Shown here piece by piece: positions 1-13,900 of a DNA stretch of 64,000 bases. The translations under genes were made by a program, and so were the position numbers. The stretch comes from Blastobasis lacticolella (taxonomy: Eukaryota > Arthropoda > Insecta > Lepidoptera > Blastobasidae). The notes beneath the pieces were generated by a model. It worked only from the letters and a program-made list of their open reading frames with translations. It was not told the DNA's origin and did not search any database. Every line of letters begins with the position of its first letter. Positions within the stretch are counted from its first letter, which is position 1. Location: the NCBI GenBank assembly GCA_905147135.1, contig LR990049.1, positions 12,603,428 through 12,667,427 of the forward strand. The letters are read 5' to 3'.

Positions 1-3000
1 CATCGCCGACAAGCCGCTCTATCTCGGACATGAAGAGCGCGGACTGCTCGGTCCAGCGCACGCGCTCGCCGCTCAGCCCGTTGATGAGGGCGGTGGCCGC
101 GTCCATCTTGGCCTGGCAGAGCGCCGCGTCGTCCAGCACGGCTTGCTTCAATGCCATCGCTTCGTCGAATTGCGCTTGGACGTGGGCTAGCTCGCGCTGT
201 TGACCGGTGGTGGTCACATGTTAGATATCAGCTGATAACGTTGTGAAGTACAGTATGCGTAGTAGATAAACTGTAAGGGCGCCGTAAGTCATTTTTTCTA
301 CGTCAACGAGTCCAAGAAAAATTCCACTTTGTTGTGATAGTAAACGTTTAGGAGATCCACAAAACGTTGGTTTACTAGTGCACGAAACGGGAAAAACAAA
401 AAAAAATTTTAAAACTTCGACTTTTCGTATGTTTGGCACCTCGGTTCGGCACCACACAAGATGATACTATCGCTACAAAAAGTAAAGTTTGGGTAAATAA
501 AAATAAAAATTACATGCCGTGTTGTGCACGGGCAGACCAAGGCTTGTGGGTCTCCAACGTTTACACAAAGTGGAATTTTTCTTGTGCTAAGTTACGGCGC
601 CCTCACAGTCTAACATGTTGGGTGCAACTGTGTGTCGAGCTTCCATTGCCATACATACGAGTACTGCTACACAGTAAATGGAAATAGAGATCTTTTTCGT
701 AGGTAACAGATTATAGAAGGTAATAGATTTGAAAGTGAGAATATGATCTTTAATGAGCCCTTAGATTTAAGGAGCATTCCAATATTCGGGCGTATCCCAA
801 CTAAGCATTATTTTTATACCACTTTTTCAAAACTGCTTTAATTTTAATTTTGACATTCTTTCTTCTTTTTTTATAGAGGGCCGCAAACGAGGAAGTGGGT
901 CATCTGATGGTAAGTGATCACCGCCGCCCATTAATATCCGCGAAGGTCCAAAATCCATAAATTTAATCTGCTCTACCAGGCATCATACACTCAAGTCACT
1001 ACAGGGTTTATGTGTTACCACTTATTAGTACCAGTAATAAGTAATTGTAGTAATACGCAAAAATCGTGTAACCTCTTTCGCCTCCAACTGAGCTTCAGCC
1101 GCGTCGAGTTCTGCTTTCGCGGCGTCGTACTTCGCCTGCATCCTCGCCAAGTTGGCTTTTAGAGGCAATACGTCCTTGTTGACCTCATAGAACTGTGCCA
1201 TGGCGATGGTCCACGAGATCAGGCCGGCCACGTTGCCGCAGGCCACTTTGGCCGCCTCGAACGTATATGTGCTGAAATAGACTTACGATCTTAGTAAGAT
1301 AATTTTACACAGTACAATGTTTTTGAAAAAAGTTTCAAACAGGCAATAACATATCTTACTTATAAATAAGAGATGTGATGGAACTGTACCTACTAGAGGT
1401 GCTTCGATTTTTAGAGTTTACTGTAGAGTTGTAATTTAATATCAATAACACAACTGTCAACACAAATAAGTTCACAATCAAGCTTCGTCTAAAATAATCA
1501 AATTCAAAAAAATGGGGCAAGAAACCAGCACTATGATTATAATCTGCACGGCTAGCGCAAGTGTATTCTCGCGCGCGATAAGCGAGAAAATGCTCGACAT
1601 AGGTACTGCTATCTCTTTCATCTTAGTATTGCGAGAAGGAAACAAACGTTCTCTCGCGGCGCGACGTCCACGTCGCGGGCAAATTGTGCTAGCCGTGTAG
1701 CTGTGATGAGATATATATAATTAAATATAGACGATAACTAGACGTGCACAAGTGTTGTAAGTGAAATAATTAAATACTAACGGGTATTTAAAGTACGGCT
1801 GTAATAGATCCACCACCTCAGCGTTGATTTCATCTTTCGGATAAAACTTGAGATTGTTCAAAAATCTAGCGTCCGCCATTACCTTTGGAATTACTTGTTG
1901 TTATATTTTATTCTATACAGGAATAACTACATTTACTTAATCATTGATTTGTAATTACCGATAAACGTGCTGTAGGTACTGCTTAAGTTCCTATGTCAAT
2001 TCATTGACTCGAATTACAAATCAAACCTTATACATGGATTACTAATTCTAAAGGACATCATCCAAATACTTAGTACCAAAGACTTATAAAAAGTCCCGGC
2101 CAAAAATTGAAAAGAAATCGCGTTTAATAAATCACTGCATTTTTAACATATTTATTAGTTACCTCAGCCACGCTATACGGTAATTACTAAAATTGTTTTA
2201 GAAGCTTGAACAGCTTTAACTCGATTGCAATAATAAAAACGCTAGATTCTCATTTTAAGAGAACATTCTAGAGATTTAGTTGTCCTGGAAACTCTAGTTG
2301 ATATGGGCCAGTGAATGTTCCCCTTTGTGACTTTAAGTAAAATCATGGCATTATTCAACTATACCTTGAGCGACTCTCCCCATGATGCCGAAAGGAAATT
2401 CTTCTCCAGGTCAGGCCTGACGGGGTCGATCCTCTTCCTGAACAGCAGCACCACGGCGTCCATGATCAGCGTGATGAGGAACGGCGGCTTGCCCAGCTTT
2501 CGCACCGTGGCAATGTCAGCCGCGTTGATAGTCTGGGTTATCAAACCGGTTATCAACACATTATAAGCCGGTAAGAGGGCTGTTGAGGGCTAACGCGAGT
2601 TCGAAATCCCACTAGATGACGGCACTGGCGAGTAAGGATCGTTGTTAAAATACTTCGCGCTATTGGCCAGAATCAAAGTTGACAGTTGGATTTTAACCAA
2701 TAGAACTGCGTTATTTTGACAGTGACAAGACCTTACTCGATAGTGCCGCCTACTGCCGAGCACAAAAACGGTTGCTCTGCCCTAGATAACCCCCTCTGCG
2801 TTGGTGAAGAGTTTTGTTACAGTTCCCACACTTTACAGGCTGACTAGTTTTGTGCACAATTTAATGTAGTACATATAGTAATAAAGCATATTAAAATAAT
2901 AATATAATAGCGATGGGCATTTTTAGTACGATAGATGATATTCAAACTAGGGTAAAAATATTCATTGCGATAGATTTGTGTAAACCCAAACCCATGTCAA

Positions 3001-4906
3001 GCATGTTTCCACAACAAACAGCTTATAATCTAAAGCCTAGTGCTTTCCGAATCATCATTTCCGAAAGCCTAGGATCATGAATAGGGTTTTTCCACAAAAC
3101 CAGCTCATAGCTAACTAGTGTTTTCTACACCTCGCATTTTCATGATAACTAAACGATATACCATTAGCGCAGCCTCGGCAGCATCGAGCGCCGGTTTGGC
3201 GTCGGCGAGCTTCTCCTCAGCCACTGCGGTCTCTGCAGCGATTACGCTCACGAGCTTCACTGCACGGTCCTTTACGTCCAGCACGCCCGCCTTCACCACC
3301 TCGGCCGCCGCCTGCGAGTCTGCCACTGCGGCTAGCACCTGCGAGGGACCGATGCGTCACTGCACGTCCAGGGGCGTTACTGCACCTCAAGGGGCGTCGC
3401 TGTGCGTTACGGGGCGACAATGTGCGCCAGTAGGCGTAACTGTACGGCAATGGTAGTCACTGTACTGATCGTTCAACGCAACGCATGTTGTCCCCTGTCA
3501 CAGGGTATTCAATATTCTGCCAAAGGAATTGATTGGCAAGGGATTATTTGTCCTCATAGATCCTTGGTAAGGGATCACGTACGACAAAAGATTATTACGC
3601 TGCACGTCAGTGGGCGTCACTGTACGTCAAGGGTCTCCGCTGTACGTCAGCGGGAAGTCAAGGGACGCCGTTATGTAAACTAAATTAAATAATAATAAGA
3701 TATATTAATAAAATTTTATCTGCGTTACGTACATTAGTTGAATACTAACCGATGCTCTTACGGTGAGGGAAAACATCGTGATGAAACCTGCACATTCAGG
3801 CGACTGGATGTGTAACCATGATCCAATCTGGTCAGGTTCCCCTGGTAGCAGGGTCATGGAGGTCAGATGGCAGTCGCTCTACTGTAATTACCTGACCTGC
3901 CAAATCCTGGATCATGGTCAAGGCGGACCCCGGGCCCGCGTGCGCGAGAGCACAACCGGGACATTAACGCCAAGATGACTAATAAAATATTATCTGCTTC
4001 ACATCATTCTCGTGCATCACATCATCAACTTATTTTTCCATAATAGTGTGTGATCTTCCTGCTCTAAACCCAACGCATCTGTTGATAATAACACAAAATC
4101 GAATACTAACAATTTCAGCATTGTCGCTAGCCTCCTTGATTTCTTCTTCTTTCACTTCCAACTCTTTTTTCAAAATGTCAACACTCGCAGCGGCTTCCAC
4201 TAGCTTGTCTAAGCCGGTTGTCATTCTGAAGAGCAAAAATACTACTTACAACCGGTAACTGTCCTTCATCCCCTGGATTACTATTACTAGCACTTATTTG
4301 TTTAAATAAGCTCTAGTTTAATTTACACAGGCGGAGAGGTAATTCGCCATATTCCTACCATTATGTGTTAGAAATCAAAATAAGATAAGTCAATAGAGGT
4401 CCTATGTGCGCATGACTCTGTCGCCATGCAGATGTCCCTCAGCAGATGTAGGTACCCACCGACACAGTGGTCGAGGTGGCGACAAGTGTTCTCGATAGTT
4501 GACGACCCACACGGCATTTCTATTTACTTAACTTATTTTGATTTTTGTGACTTAAACACATATGGAATTACCTCTCCACCTACGACCCTATATGGAAAAC
4601 TCGAAGTTAAAATTATTTTTAATAGACTTTCATTAGCTTTAAATGACTTTTTTTTTGGGCTTTACATTTCTGCGATAGATATTCTTTCGCAACCCGAACT
4701 GACCTTCTCGCCATCTCGGCGATGGTCTCGTGTTTCTCCTTGTACAGTACTTTGTAGCCATCCAAGAAGGAAAGGTAGGACTTGGGCGTGACGTGCGCCT
4801 GCCGCCGGAACCGCTCGTAGTAGGCGGCGCACGCATCCGCCACGCTATCTTGCACCATACCCATCATGGAGATCACTTGCTGCTTTGTCTCAGTTGAGCA
4901 CACCAT
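1..4906 (-). CDS. DNAH5/DNAH8: Dynein heavy chain exons 63-69: stalk coiled coil and microtubule-binding tip (incomplete)
   Basis: Exons 4704-4906, 4111-4225, 3162-3338, 2365-2532, 1782-1882, 1073-1271, 1-196 (aa 3160-3545). The antiparallel stalk carries the ATP-sensitive microtubule-binding domain at its tip. Exon 63 has [19 protein letters not shown]. Exons 64-65 are heptad-rich ([29 protein letters not shown]). Exon 66 has [15 protein letters not shown], the tip start. Exon 68 has [12 protein letters not shown] and [15 protein letters not shown], and exon 69 has [12 protein letters not shown] then ERLVGD, leading into AAA5. The acceptor of exon 69 (196/197) has a weak pyrimidine tract but gives an unbroken family alignment. 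The reading frame leaves the window at base 1 in phase 1. Confidence 0.96.
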
Positions 4907-7900
4907 CTGAACGAAAGCATTATAATGATTCACCATTTAGTAGATAATGTAAAGCATTGTCAGTTATAGTATAACGATAACAGATTGTAGATAAGTATAA
5001 TTTAGGGATGTAGGTAAGTACAGTCTGAACATTTCAACGTTAATTTGGCAGTGTTACACATAGTAAACTGTTTTACTCGTGGATCTATGTTAGATAAAAA
5101 TCCATGGGTGGACTGATTCCTATGTGTAACATCGCCAAAATTCAACCTCCCGTTTGTATAATGTATTAATTAATAAGGCATATCGGAGGATGTATTAATT
5201 AATGTCTTAGTTTTAATATTTGACATGACTCTGAAAGTCCCAGATCCGCCACGCTATCTTGCACCATACCCATCATAGAGATCACTTGCTGCTTTGTCTC
5301 AGTTGAGCACACCATCTGAACGAAAGCATTATAATGATTTACCATTTCAAGCATTGTCAGTTATAGTATAACGATAACAGATTGTATATAAGTATAATTT
5401 GGGGATTTAGGTAAGTACAGTCTGAACATTTCAACGTTAATTTGGCAGTGTTACACATAGTAAACTGTTTTACTCGTGGATCTATGTAAGATAAAAATCC
5501 ATGGGTGGACTGATCCTATGTGTAACATCGCCAAAATTCAACCTCCCGTTAGTATAATGTATTAATTAATAAGGCATATTGGAGGATGTATTAATTAATG
5601 TCTTAGTTTTAATATTTAACATGACTCTGAAAGTCCCAGATCCGCCACACTATCTTGCACCATACCCATCATAAAAATCACTTGCTGCTATGTCTCAGTT
5701 GAGCACACCATCTGATTAAAATCGATTAGCAAAACCATTTAGTAGATGATGGTAGGCTAGTGTCATTTATAACACTTATAACGATAACAGATTGTAAGTG
5801 TAATTTGAGGATTTACAGTCTGAACATTACAACGTTTATTTGGAAGTGTTACACATAGTAAACTTATTTTAAAGGTATGTTCCGGGTTTCCTACCGCGTA
5901 CCTTTGTTAAGAATGTGTGATAATAACCGCGATGGTATAAAATATTATGTTACACAGCAAACTGTTACGTGTTACTCGTGAATCTATTTTTGCAAATACA
6001 AATCCATGGGTGAACTGGTTCCTATGAGTAACATAGTTAAATTTTTTATCTCCCGGTTATATGAGGGCATTGGATTAGACATATCGGAGGATGTATGAAT
6101 TAATATCTAAGTTTTAGTATTTATCATGACTTTCCCATGGGAAAAGTCCCAGGTCCTAAGAAAATCTCCACCATGCATGCATTGACGATTTCAATATTGT
6201 CTTCTAAGTAGAAGTCGGAAATAGTGGATAATAGCAGAGTGACTGCAGGAACCTGCAGGAATCTTTAACACTCTCGAGAAATGTGAAAGTTATTAGTAAC
6301 AGAAATTTGTAACATCGAACAAACAACCCACTTTTCTATTTGATATTAGTACTTATGTAAGAAATTTACATTGAATTCCCAAAGGAAGTGATGGGCGACT
6401 TCAATCAGCGCCGTCCTGGGCCACTTTTGGAACCAATCCATCACTGAACCGGATATCAGACCTGGAAATTTGAGCGCCCTGCTTCTGAACTTTTCGCCTA
6501 CCTGTAGAATCGAGATACAAACACATTAATACCTATAACATCATGTATAGGGAAAGATTTATGAAGCAAATAATATGAAAGTCAGTGCCGATGGACGGAA
6601 TTTGTTTCTTCATATGACGTCGCGAAATAATGGCAGAGCCTCCTAATAAATGATTTTAAGCGCCAAGTTCGTCGACGATGACTCTTGAGCCATTTGTCCA
6701 CTGCCGCCATCACCGGGAAGAGTCAGAGAACGGGGTTATTTCAGTCAATTAAATTAATTATTTTCTGACTGGTGACTTGCGTGTATGGACAAGCGGTCAT
6801 AGTATATATATCGCTACCTCGAGCCGTCATCTCGTTCTCGTTGATGTCCCGGTGGCGGCGGCGGTAAACAATGGCCTAAGGTCTTAGGACACATACATTT
6901 ACTATGACCGGCTGTCCACTGCAGGCCTATACGCGGCGCTCGGGGCCGGGTTCTTGTTGACCTCCCAGTGGACAAACGGCCTTAGATATACCTAAGTCGG
7001 CGTAATTCAGCTCATGCCAAGAATATTTATGTATGAAAAATATTGAGACAATCAAAGTTATTGATAACAAGAGCAACGTGAGTACGTACCGGCGAGAAAC
7101 ATAACACGACATGCAAGTTCGCACGCGAGCGCATGATAAAGTACTCGTACAGCACGTCAGGCACAGGGATCCGCTTTGGAGCGTACTTCTTCATTATGGG
7201 CGTCAAATCGCCCAAGATTTCATCTGAAACGTAGAGGATCTTCAAACTTAATTACTACCTTTAACCAACCGTATTATATGGCAATATAATTCATAAGCAA
7301 ATTGGAAATTAATTATTATACTGAGCGGATGCGATGGTGTCTCATCTTTTACTTGATATAAAAAATGGTATCGTACGATCAGTTAGGACACTCCAAAGAG
7401 TGCTGGTTTTCATGCGATACCTATCGTAAGATCTCATACTAAGATTGGCTACGATCATTTGCCAACTAGGATAGACTAAAGACTCTTTCTCGTAGGAGTA
7501 CCGTTGCATATATTTTTAAAATAATGATAGTGATTAACCCATTTCATCCTTGGGGAACAAATTGGCGATCTCGCCCGAGCTTAGAATGTTGTTAAGAAAC
7601 TCCAAAAACTGTTCGTCCTTGATATCATTGTCGGTGAATATGAATGTTATGCCTTGGCCCTCGAGTCCTGCTACGCGGTAGAGAATTTTTATGTCGTCCA
7701 TGAAGTTATTCACATTGTACGACCTGGCAAGGAAATATTATAATTAGACTCGTTTATTAGAATATCTACAGCCTCACGTAAGCAATACGTATTTTTTAAT
7801 AGAAATCCATCAAACTAAATTTTTAACGTGACGATGACTTCGAATTTTTCCATATCTTATTATTCCAGTTTCAAATTAAATTGTTAAACCGCGCAGTTTC

Positions 7901-10900
7901 TAAGTGGACTACTTTTCTAACGATAGAATTTTGGCAGTCCTATTCAAGAGAAATATTTTCGTATACACTTTTTTGTTAAGATTAGATTAATTGAATGATA
8001 ATTGCCTTGATAGTGTTATTTGATAAAATGAGTAGCCCGCCATGTACGAAGACAATTTCGTCAAGCTCTGTTTGCCGGAGCCGCCGACTCCCACGAGCAG
8101 TGCGTTGCCTCTGTCAAAATATATATTCAGCATTACATATCGATCTAAATAGTATAAAAAGCGCTAACTAGTTATCAAATAAGGCAATAACAAAATTACG
8201 AGGTGCCTACAATAATATTTACCCTGCTAAATGCCCAACCAAGACGTAGAATTAGCCGTTTAGTTAAACTGCTTAAACTGCTATACTCTAGTTTTTACAA
8301 CTATAAAGTACACTTTCACTACACATATTATCGGGTTTGTTACCACGGTTAGTATTGTTTTTAACTCGATATTTCGACGCAGTTGCATGCGTCATGGTCA
8401 CGAGTTGACTGGTGCCGCTGTAATATCGAGGTAAAAACAATACTAACCGTGGTAACAAACCCGATAATATGTGTGGTGAAAGTGTAGTGAATAACCACGA
8501 AAGTCTTAAAACCTATAAACGATAAAGTACTGAGGCTGAATACGACATGCTCATTGGTTCATTCAAATTATGTGCGCTAAGGCGGCGTTCACGGCGTGGA
8601 TTGATTTGGTGGTTGGGATTGGTGGTTGATGTGAACGCTTTTTATCAATAAGAAAGGCGAACATTATCCCAGTACTTTATAGTTAAAAAATAGAATATAG
8701 TATAAATATATATATGTAATACCTATAGATAATAAAATGCCGTAAATATATTGATCAATTCGTAAGTACATATCACTTACCTCGATGTGGTGATAATGCG
8801 CGATATAATGAACAAATGCACCATTGCGTCGTGGAAGAACACCATATTTAGACGTTGTCCTCGTACGTTGTCGTTGAACTGTTGTTGGGACTGCTTAAGC
8901 TTTTCCAGCACGATTTCCCATCTGCGGTAACGAAATAACGGTTATGGTTATAAGTCAAGTCTAAGCATAGCTGATTAGAGGTGGTCGACGCACTGATGCT
9001 GCTGGTGTCCTCAGGCGACGGTGGCCATTTTCCACCAAGTGCTCCGCTTGCCTATTTGTCTACCGTATAATAAAAACGAAACGACGGTAGGAAAAGAGCG
9101 GCGACGTAGAGTCAAATGCGGAAGACCGTTCGAAATGGAGGAGATAGTGTAGGGATACCCTGGTAGAAACCGAATGTATGTATGTAGTGTATGTGCCATT
9201 CACTCATCGGTTAAATAATACATGGCCCTTTACGAGTAAGTGTGTTGAAAATTAAATAATAAACCACTAACGATGGGAGCTCTTCATATATTTTTGGTGC
9301 AGCTAAGTCGTAGTCTATCTCTTCTTCATCACCGGCCTCCGCTTCAACCTCATGAAGGAAATTGATGAAGAAGGGTTCCTCGGTAGGGAATTCGCTGACG
9401 TAATCCGGCATCTCAGCCGACGCAGTCTTCCAAAAGTTCGCCACGAACCATTCCTTGTCTTCAAATGTAGTAAACCTAGAAGAGAGATATCATCATCTGC
9501 GGTTATTACTGCAAGCTCTCGGTATTTAAACAAATGCTTGCACACAAGTACACATAAAAATATAAAGAAAGAGTATAAAGTAATAAGATATTAAGGTTCA
9601 AGTTCAACCTTGCAATACCAAACTAAAATAAATCCTCCAAAAATAGGTCAAACCTGGATACCCTTATCCCAATAAAAGTGTAAGAAGGTATACCTATGAA
9701 GTTTGGCAACAAGCGGATAGCGAGGAAAGCCTGTATGGCAAAAAAGCGTTTCCGGATATTGGCAGGTGACGCTTTCATTTGCCAGGCTCTATACAGTTTC
9801 ATTCTCAAACTATTGAGAATCTCTAACGGTATCACAATATAATCTAACAAATAATTGTGGTGGATAAAAGTAAAATAATACCTGTCTGAAATAACTCTCG
9901 AGCACTCGTGGAACCACAACTTTATAGCCGTAGCTATAGAACCCAACTGGTCTCTCGTGATGAACAGGATTCCTTCCCAAATTCGAGACAAATCTCTGAG
10001 ATTAAAGACGTAGTGAAACTTAGCTGGCGTTGGTAACATTTTGATCTAAACAATTAAAACAATGTACTTATGTAACATACATGATATATCATCACTAGCA
10101 ATAGTAGATTATCTACAATTCTACATAAGTAGGTATAGAGCAAGAGCATAAATGCTACACTTCACGAAAATTTTCCTTTGCCGCTACCTAAAGATGCACC
10201 AAATACCGAGAATGTTGCTAATCACAGTTTTAAGAGAGGTAGGGCATAGCGGGGTATCCCGTTCGAATAGGAGCCGCCCAACTTGGGAAGTACCTCCAAC
10301 TTACAGAATACCGTAGCTAAACAATATATCTTTTAAATAGTATTGTGTTTCTGCCGGTGAGTAAGGTTTCCAGTGTTCCATGGGGTGGGGATTTAGGGAA
10401 CCGTGGCTTTGGCAGTGGAGAAGCATTTGCCTTTTTGCTGCCAGAGCAACGTGTTATAGAGGTGGGCAACGCATTGGCGATACTCTTGGTTTTGCTAATG
10501 TCTATAGGCAGTGGTGACCACTTTCCATCAGGTGGCCCGCTTGCCTGTTTGTTTACCGTATGACATAAAAAAACGGTATTTGGTGCATCTTTAGCAAAAA
10601 TTAGGTTATTAAAAGAAGAGCATTAGCTGTCCCTTGTGCCCAAAGGACTCATCCTTTCCACCACCAGGGTATTTTTTATATAATAAATAAAAATGTAATT
10701 CCCGAATGCTATAAAACTAGTTTAACAACTGCACTGTAGTACAAAGGAATACATTGCATTGTACAGATGTAATAAACGAACTGTGCCTGGAAGTAAAATA
10801 CGTAGGTACTCAACAAGGAAAAATTTCAGTATCTCACTGAATTGTTTAAAAACTATATGATTATTACGTTTGTTCATGTACACACCGATTCATGATTATT

Positions 10901-13900
10901 GTATTTAACTTAACGTAAAGTTAACGGAAGTATCATACCTTGGTTTGTTGCCATATCATACGCGTTATGGGCACTAGCTTCGGCATGAATTCCACCATGA
11001 TTTTATCAAATCTTTGTTTACAAAAGTACCCCCTGCTTATAGTTTCTTGAAAGGAAAAAAAATATATATTTTAGTCACATGAGATTTATTAGGGTTGTCT
11101 TACGAATAAAATTGCAAAATGCAAATACAAATTCAGCCGTCTTGACCCTTGATCATCAATTAACTGAACAAAATGCCAAAATCGGCCTCAGTAAAAGGCA
11201 TAATAATTGAACTAACATTACTGAAAGAAAGCAGAATTACCGAAAATTTTATCCATAGAAACTGTGCTCGGTAAAGTACAGTTGAAAATATTGAAATGCC
11301 TCTTCAAACGTGGAGGGACGTCGTTTCGGCCACCACCTAGAATACGGATTTATGCAATTATCAGATATGCTGTCCTAACTGGCAACGGGCGTGCGGTCAT
11401 GGTCGTACGGCGAGCGTCGCACGACTGAGGTCGCTGGACCATGTCTTGGAGCTAAAATTGTTTAGATCTATATATTGGATAAAATAATGTATATTTAAGT
11501 AAAAATTACCCGGATGAATCATGGCTCCAAACATTTGTATGCCAGCGATGATGATAAATTCGCCTGGTTTCTCAAGTGAATAAAATCCACCACATTCCAT
11601 CATCTGTCGCACAATTTCGTTGGTAACCTGTGTAATAAAATAAATGTATAAACTTGTGTTTCAAATTTTTATTATTTGTTGAGTATACATCATCATCATC
11701 ATCATATCAGCCAGAAGACTGTTGCGCATAGCCCCACCCAGAGATCTCTACAAAGGCCGGTCCTGTGCTTTTCGCAGCTAGCTGGTACCTGTGATCTTTA
11801 CCAGGTCGTCGGTCCATCTTGTAGGAGGCCTACCTACGCTGCGTCTTTCGGTACGTGACCGCCACTCGAGAACTTTACTGCCCTATCGGCCACCTGTTCT
11901 TCGAGCTATGTGCTCTGCCCACTGCAACTTCAGTCTGGTAATCTTCAGAGCTATGTCGGTGACCTTGGTTCGCTTGCGGATCTCCTCATTTCTGATTCGA
12001 TCGCGCAACGAGACTCCGAGCATATCCCTTTCCATTGCCCTTTGGGTAACAGTAAGCTTTTTTATAAGGCCCACAGTGAGCGACCACGTTTCAGTTGCGT
12101 AGGTCATCACTGGCAACACACATTGGTCAAAGACCTTCGTCTTGAGACACTGCGGTAATTGGGACGAAACAATATGGCGTAGCATCCCGAACTCTGCCCA
12201 ACCGAGATGGATTCCTCGATTGACCCCTTTCTCGAAATTAGACCTATCTAGCTGGACTATTTGTCCTAGGTATGTATAGTCGTCAACAATTTCAGGTATA
12301 CACAATTTATAAAACGGGATAAAAAGTAGAGTGCACTAGAACGCAAAACTATTATTTTTCCTCAAACGGCGTACTTTGATTTCTTCCTTACGCCCTGATT
12401 CTCCTTAAGAAACCTTCGCTTCCCACTGAGTCCAAAACAACTCAACATTTTGCTACGTAACGCACACAAAAATTACCTGGTCACCCCATTCGTTGACTAC
12501 GGGCATGTTGATATCGTCCACAAATACCGTCATACATCGCCCACCCGGCGGACCGTATGTCATTCCTACACGTTTCTCTACGTACGACTCGATGATTCTC
12601 TAAAAAGAAATAAAATTACAGAGTTAGGGCTTTCTCTCTTTCTTTCTTATAGTAGGAGATCTGGCCATTGTAATCTTTCCTCATCTGTTATTTGGCAAGG
12701 CCAATCCTGTACAATCAGGCGCGGGTCCAGGGGGGGGAGGCAATGGATGCAATTGCCCCGCCTCAGCCCCGCCAAACATTTGAAGCTCGCTGCGCACGCT
12801 CAATTATTTTATTGATTTTATCAATAACTCCAACTTTTTAGATTACAAATGTCAACAATTTCGAGCTCGCATCGCTCGCTCACTCATTGCCTTCAGTTTT
12901 GTCATACTATTCACCAATCTTTTAAAACCTAAAATACCGAGCTCGCAACGCTCGCTCAATAAATATTCATTTTAACAATCACCCTAGCGTTTAAGAATCA
13001 TAATGTAAACAGTTTCGTGGGCACTCCGATTGCTCATTCAATAATTGTAATTTCTTTTATTACGATCAGCATCACGCATCACAGCACCTAAGCAAAAATG
13101 TCAAAAGTTTCGAACTCGCTTATTAATTTATTGCTCACCCCAGCTTTTAAGACCCAAAATATCAATAATACCATTGGTTTCAGTTACTTTTCTTACCTTT
13201 ACCAAGCTTGTTGCGGTTGCTCATTCATGAATTTCCCTAAGTTACTTTTCTTGACAGCGTTGGGTGATATTTATTAATTGCTGCCAAAACCCAAAATATA
13301 TAAAACTTCTACCCAAAATGACAAAAATTTCGAGGTCGCTTCGCTCGCTCTTTCATAGGTTTCAGATACTTTTCTTATCACTCATCTAGCTCGTTGCGGT
13401 TACTCATTCATTGATTTCCTTAAATTACTATTGTGAGGATCATCGATTGCTGTTAAGACCAAAAATGTGAAAAATAGCGAGCTCGCTTCCCTCGAATTAC
13501 CTCAAGCTTTTATAACCCAAAATATCACAAATTACAAGCTCACTCCGTTAGCTCATTTATTCAATGAACTCCAGCTTTTAAGATTTCAAACGTAAAAAAT
13601 GTCGAGCTAGCTCTGATCGCTCTTTCATTGATCACCGCAGCTTTTAAAACCCATAATGTCAAAAATAATAAACAATTCGGTCTTCATGCCTTTTATCAGA
13701 TCAATATCGAAAACAAAGAATAACAGAACGCAGAGCGCGCAGAACTTTGAACTAACCTGGAACATATTTGGGGTGGTAGCAGAGGAGAAGTTGATCATTT
13801 TGAAGAGCTTGACCTCGCTGTCATATTTCATCATGTAGCTTTTCAACATCACGGTCTTAGCGGTACCCTGTTCACCAATCAGCAGCACCCCCTTGTTCTG

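Noticed and set aside
11676..12158. Plus-strand open frames over the RTE fragment
   Set aside because: Antisense to recognisable reverse-transcriptase residues; the N-terminal His run is the (ATG)n tail read backwards.
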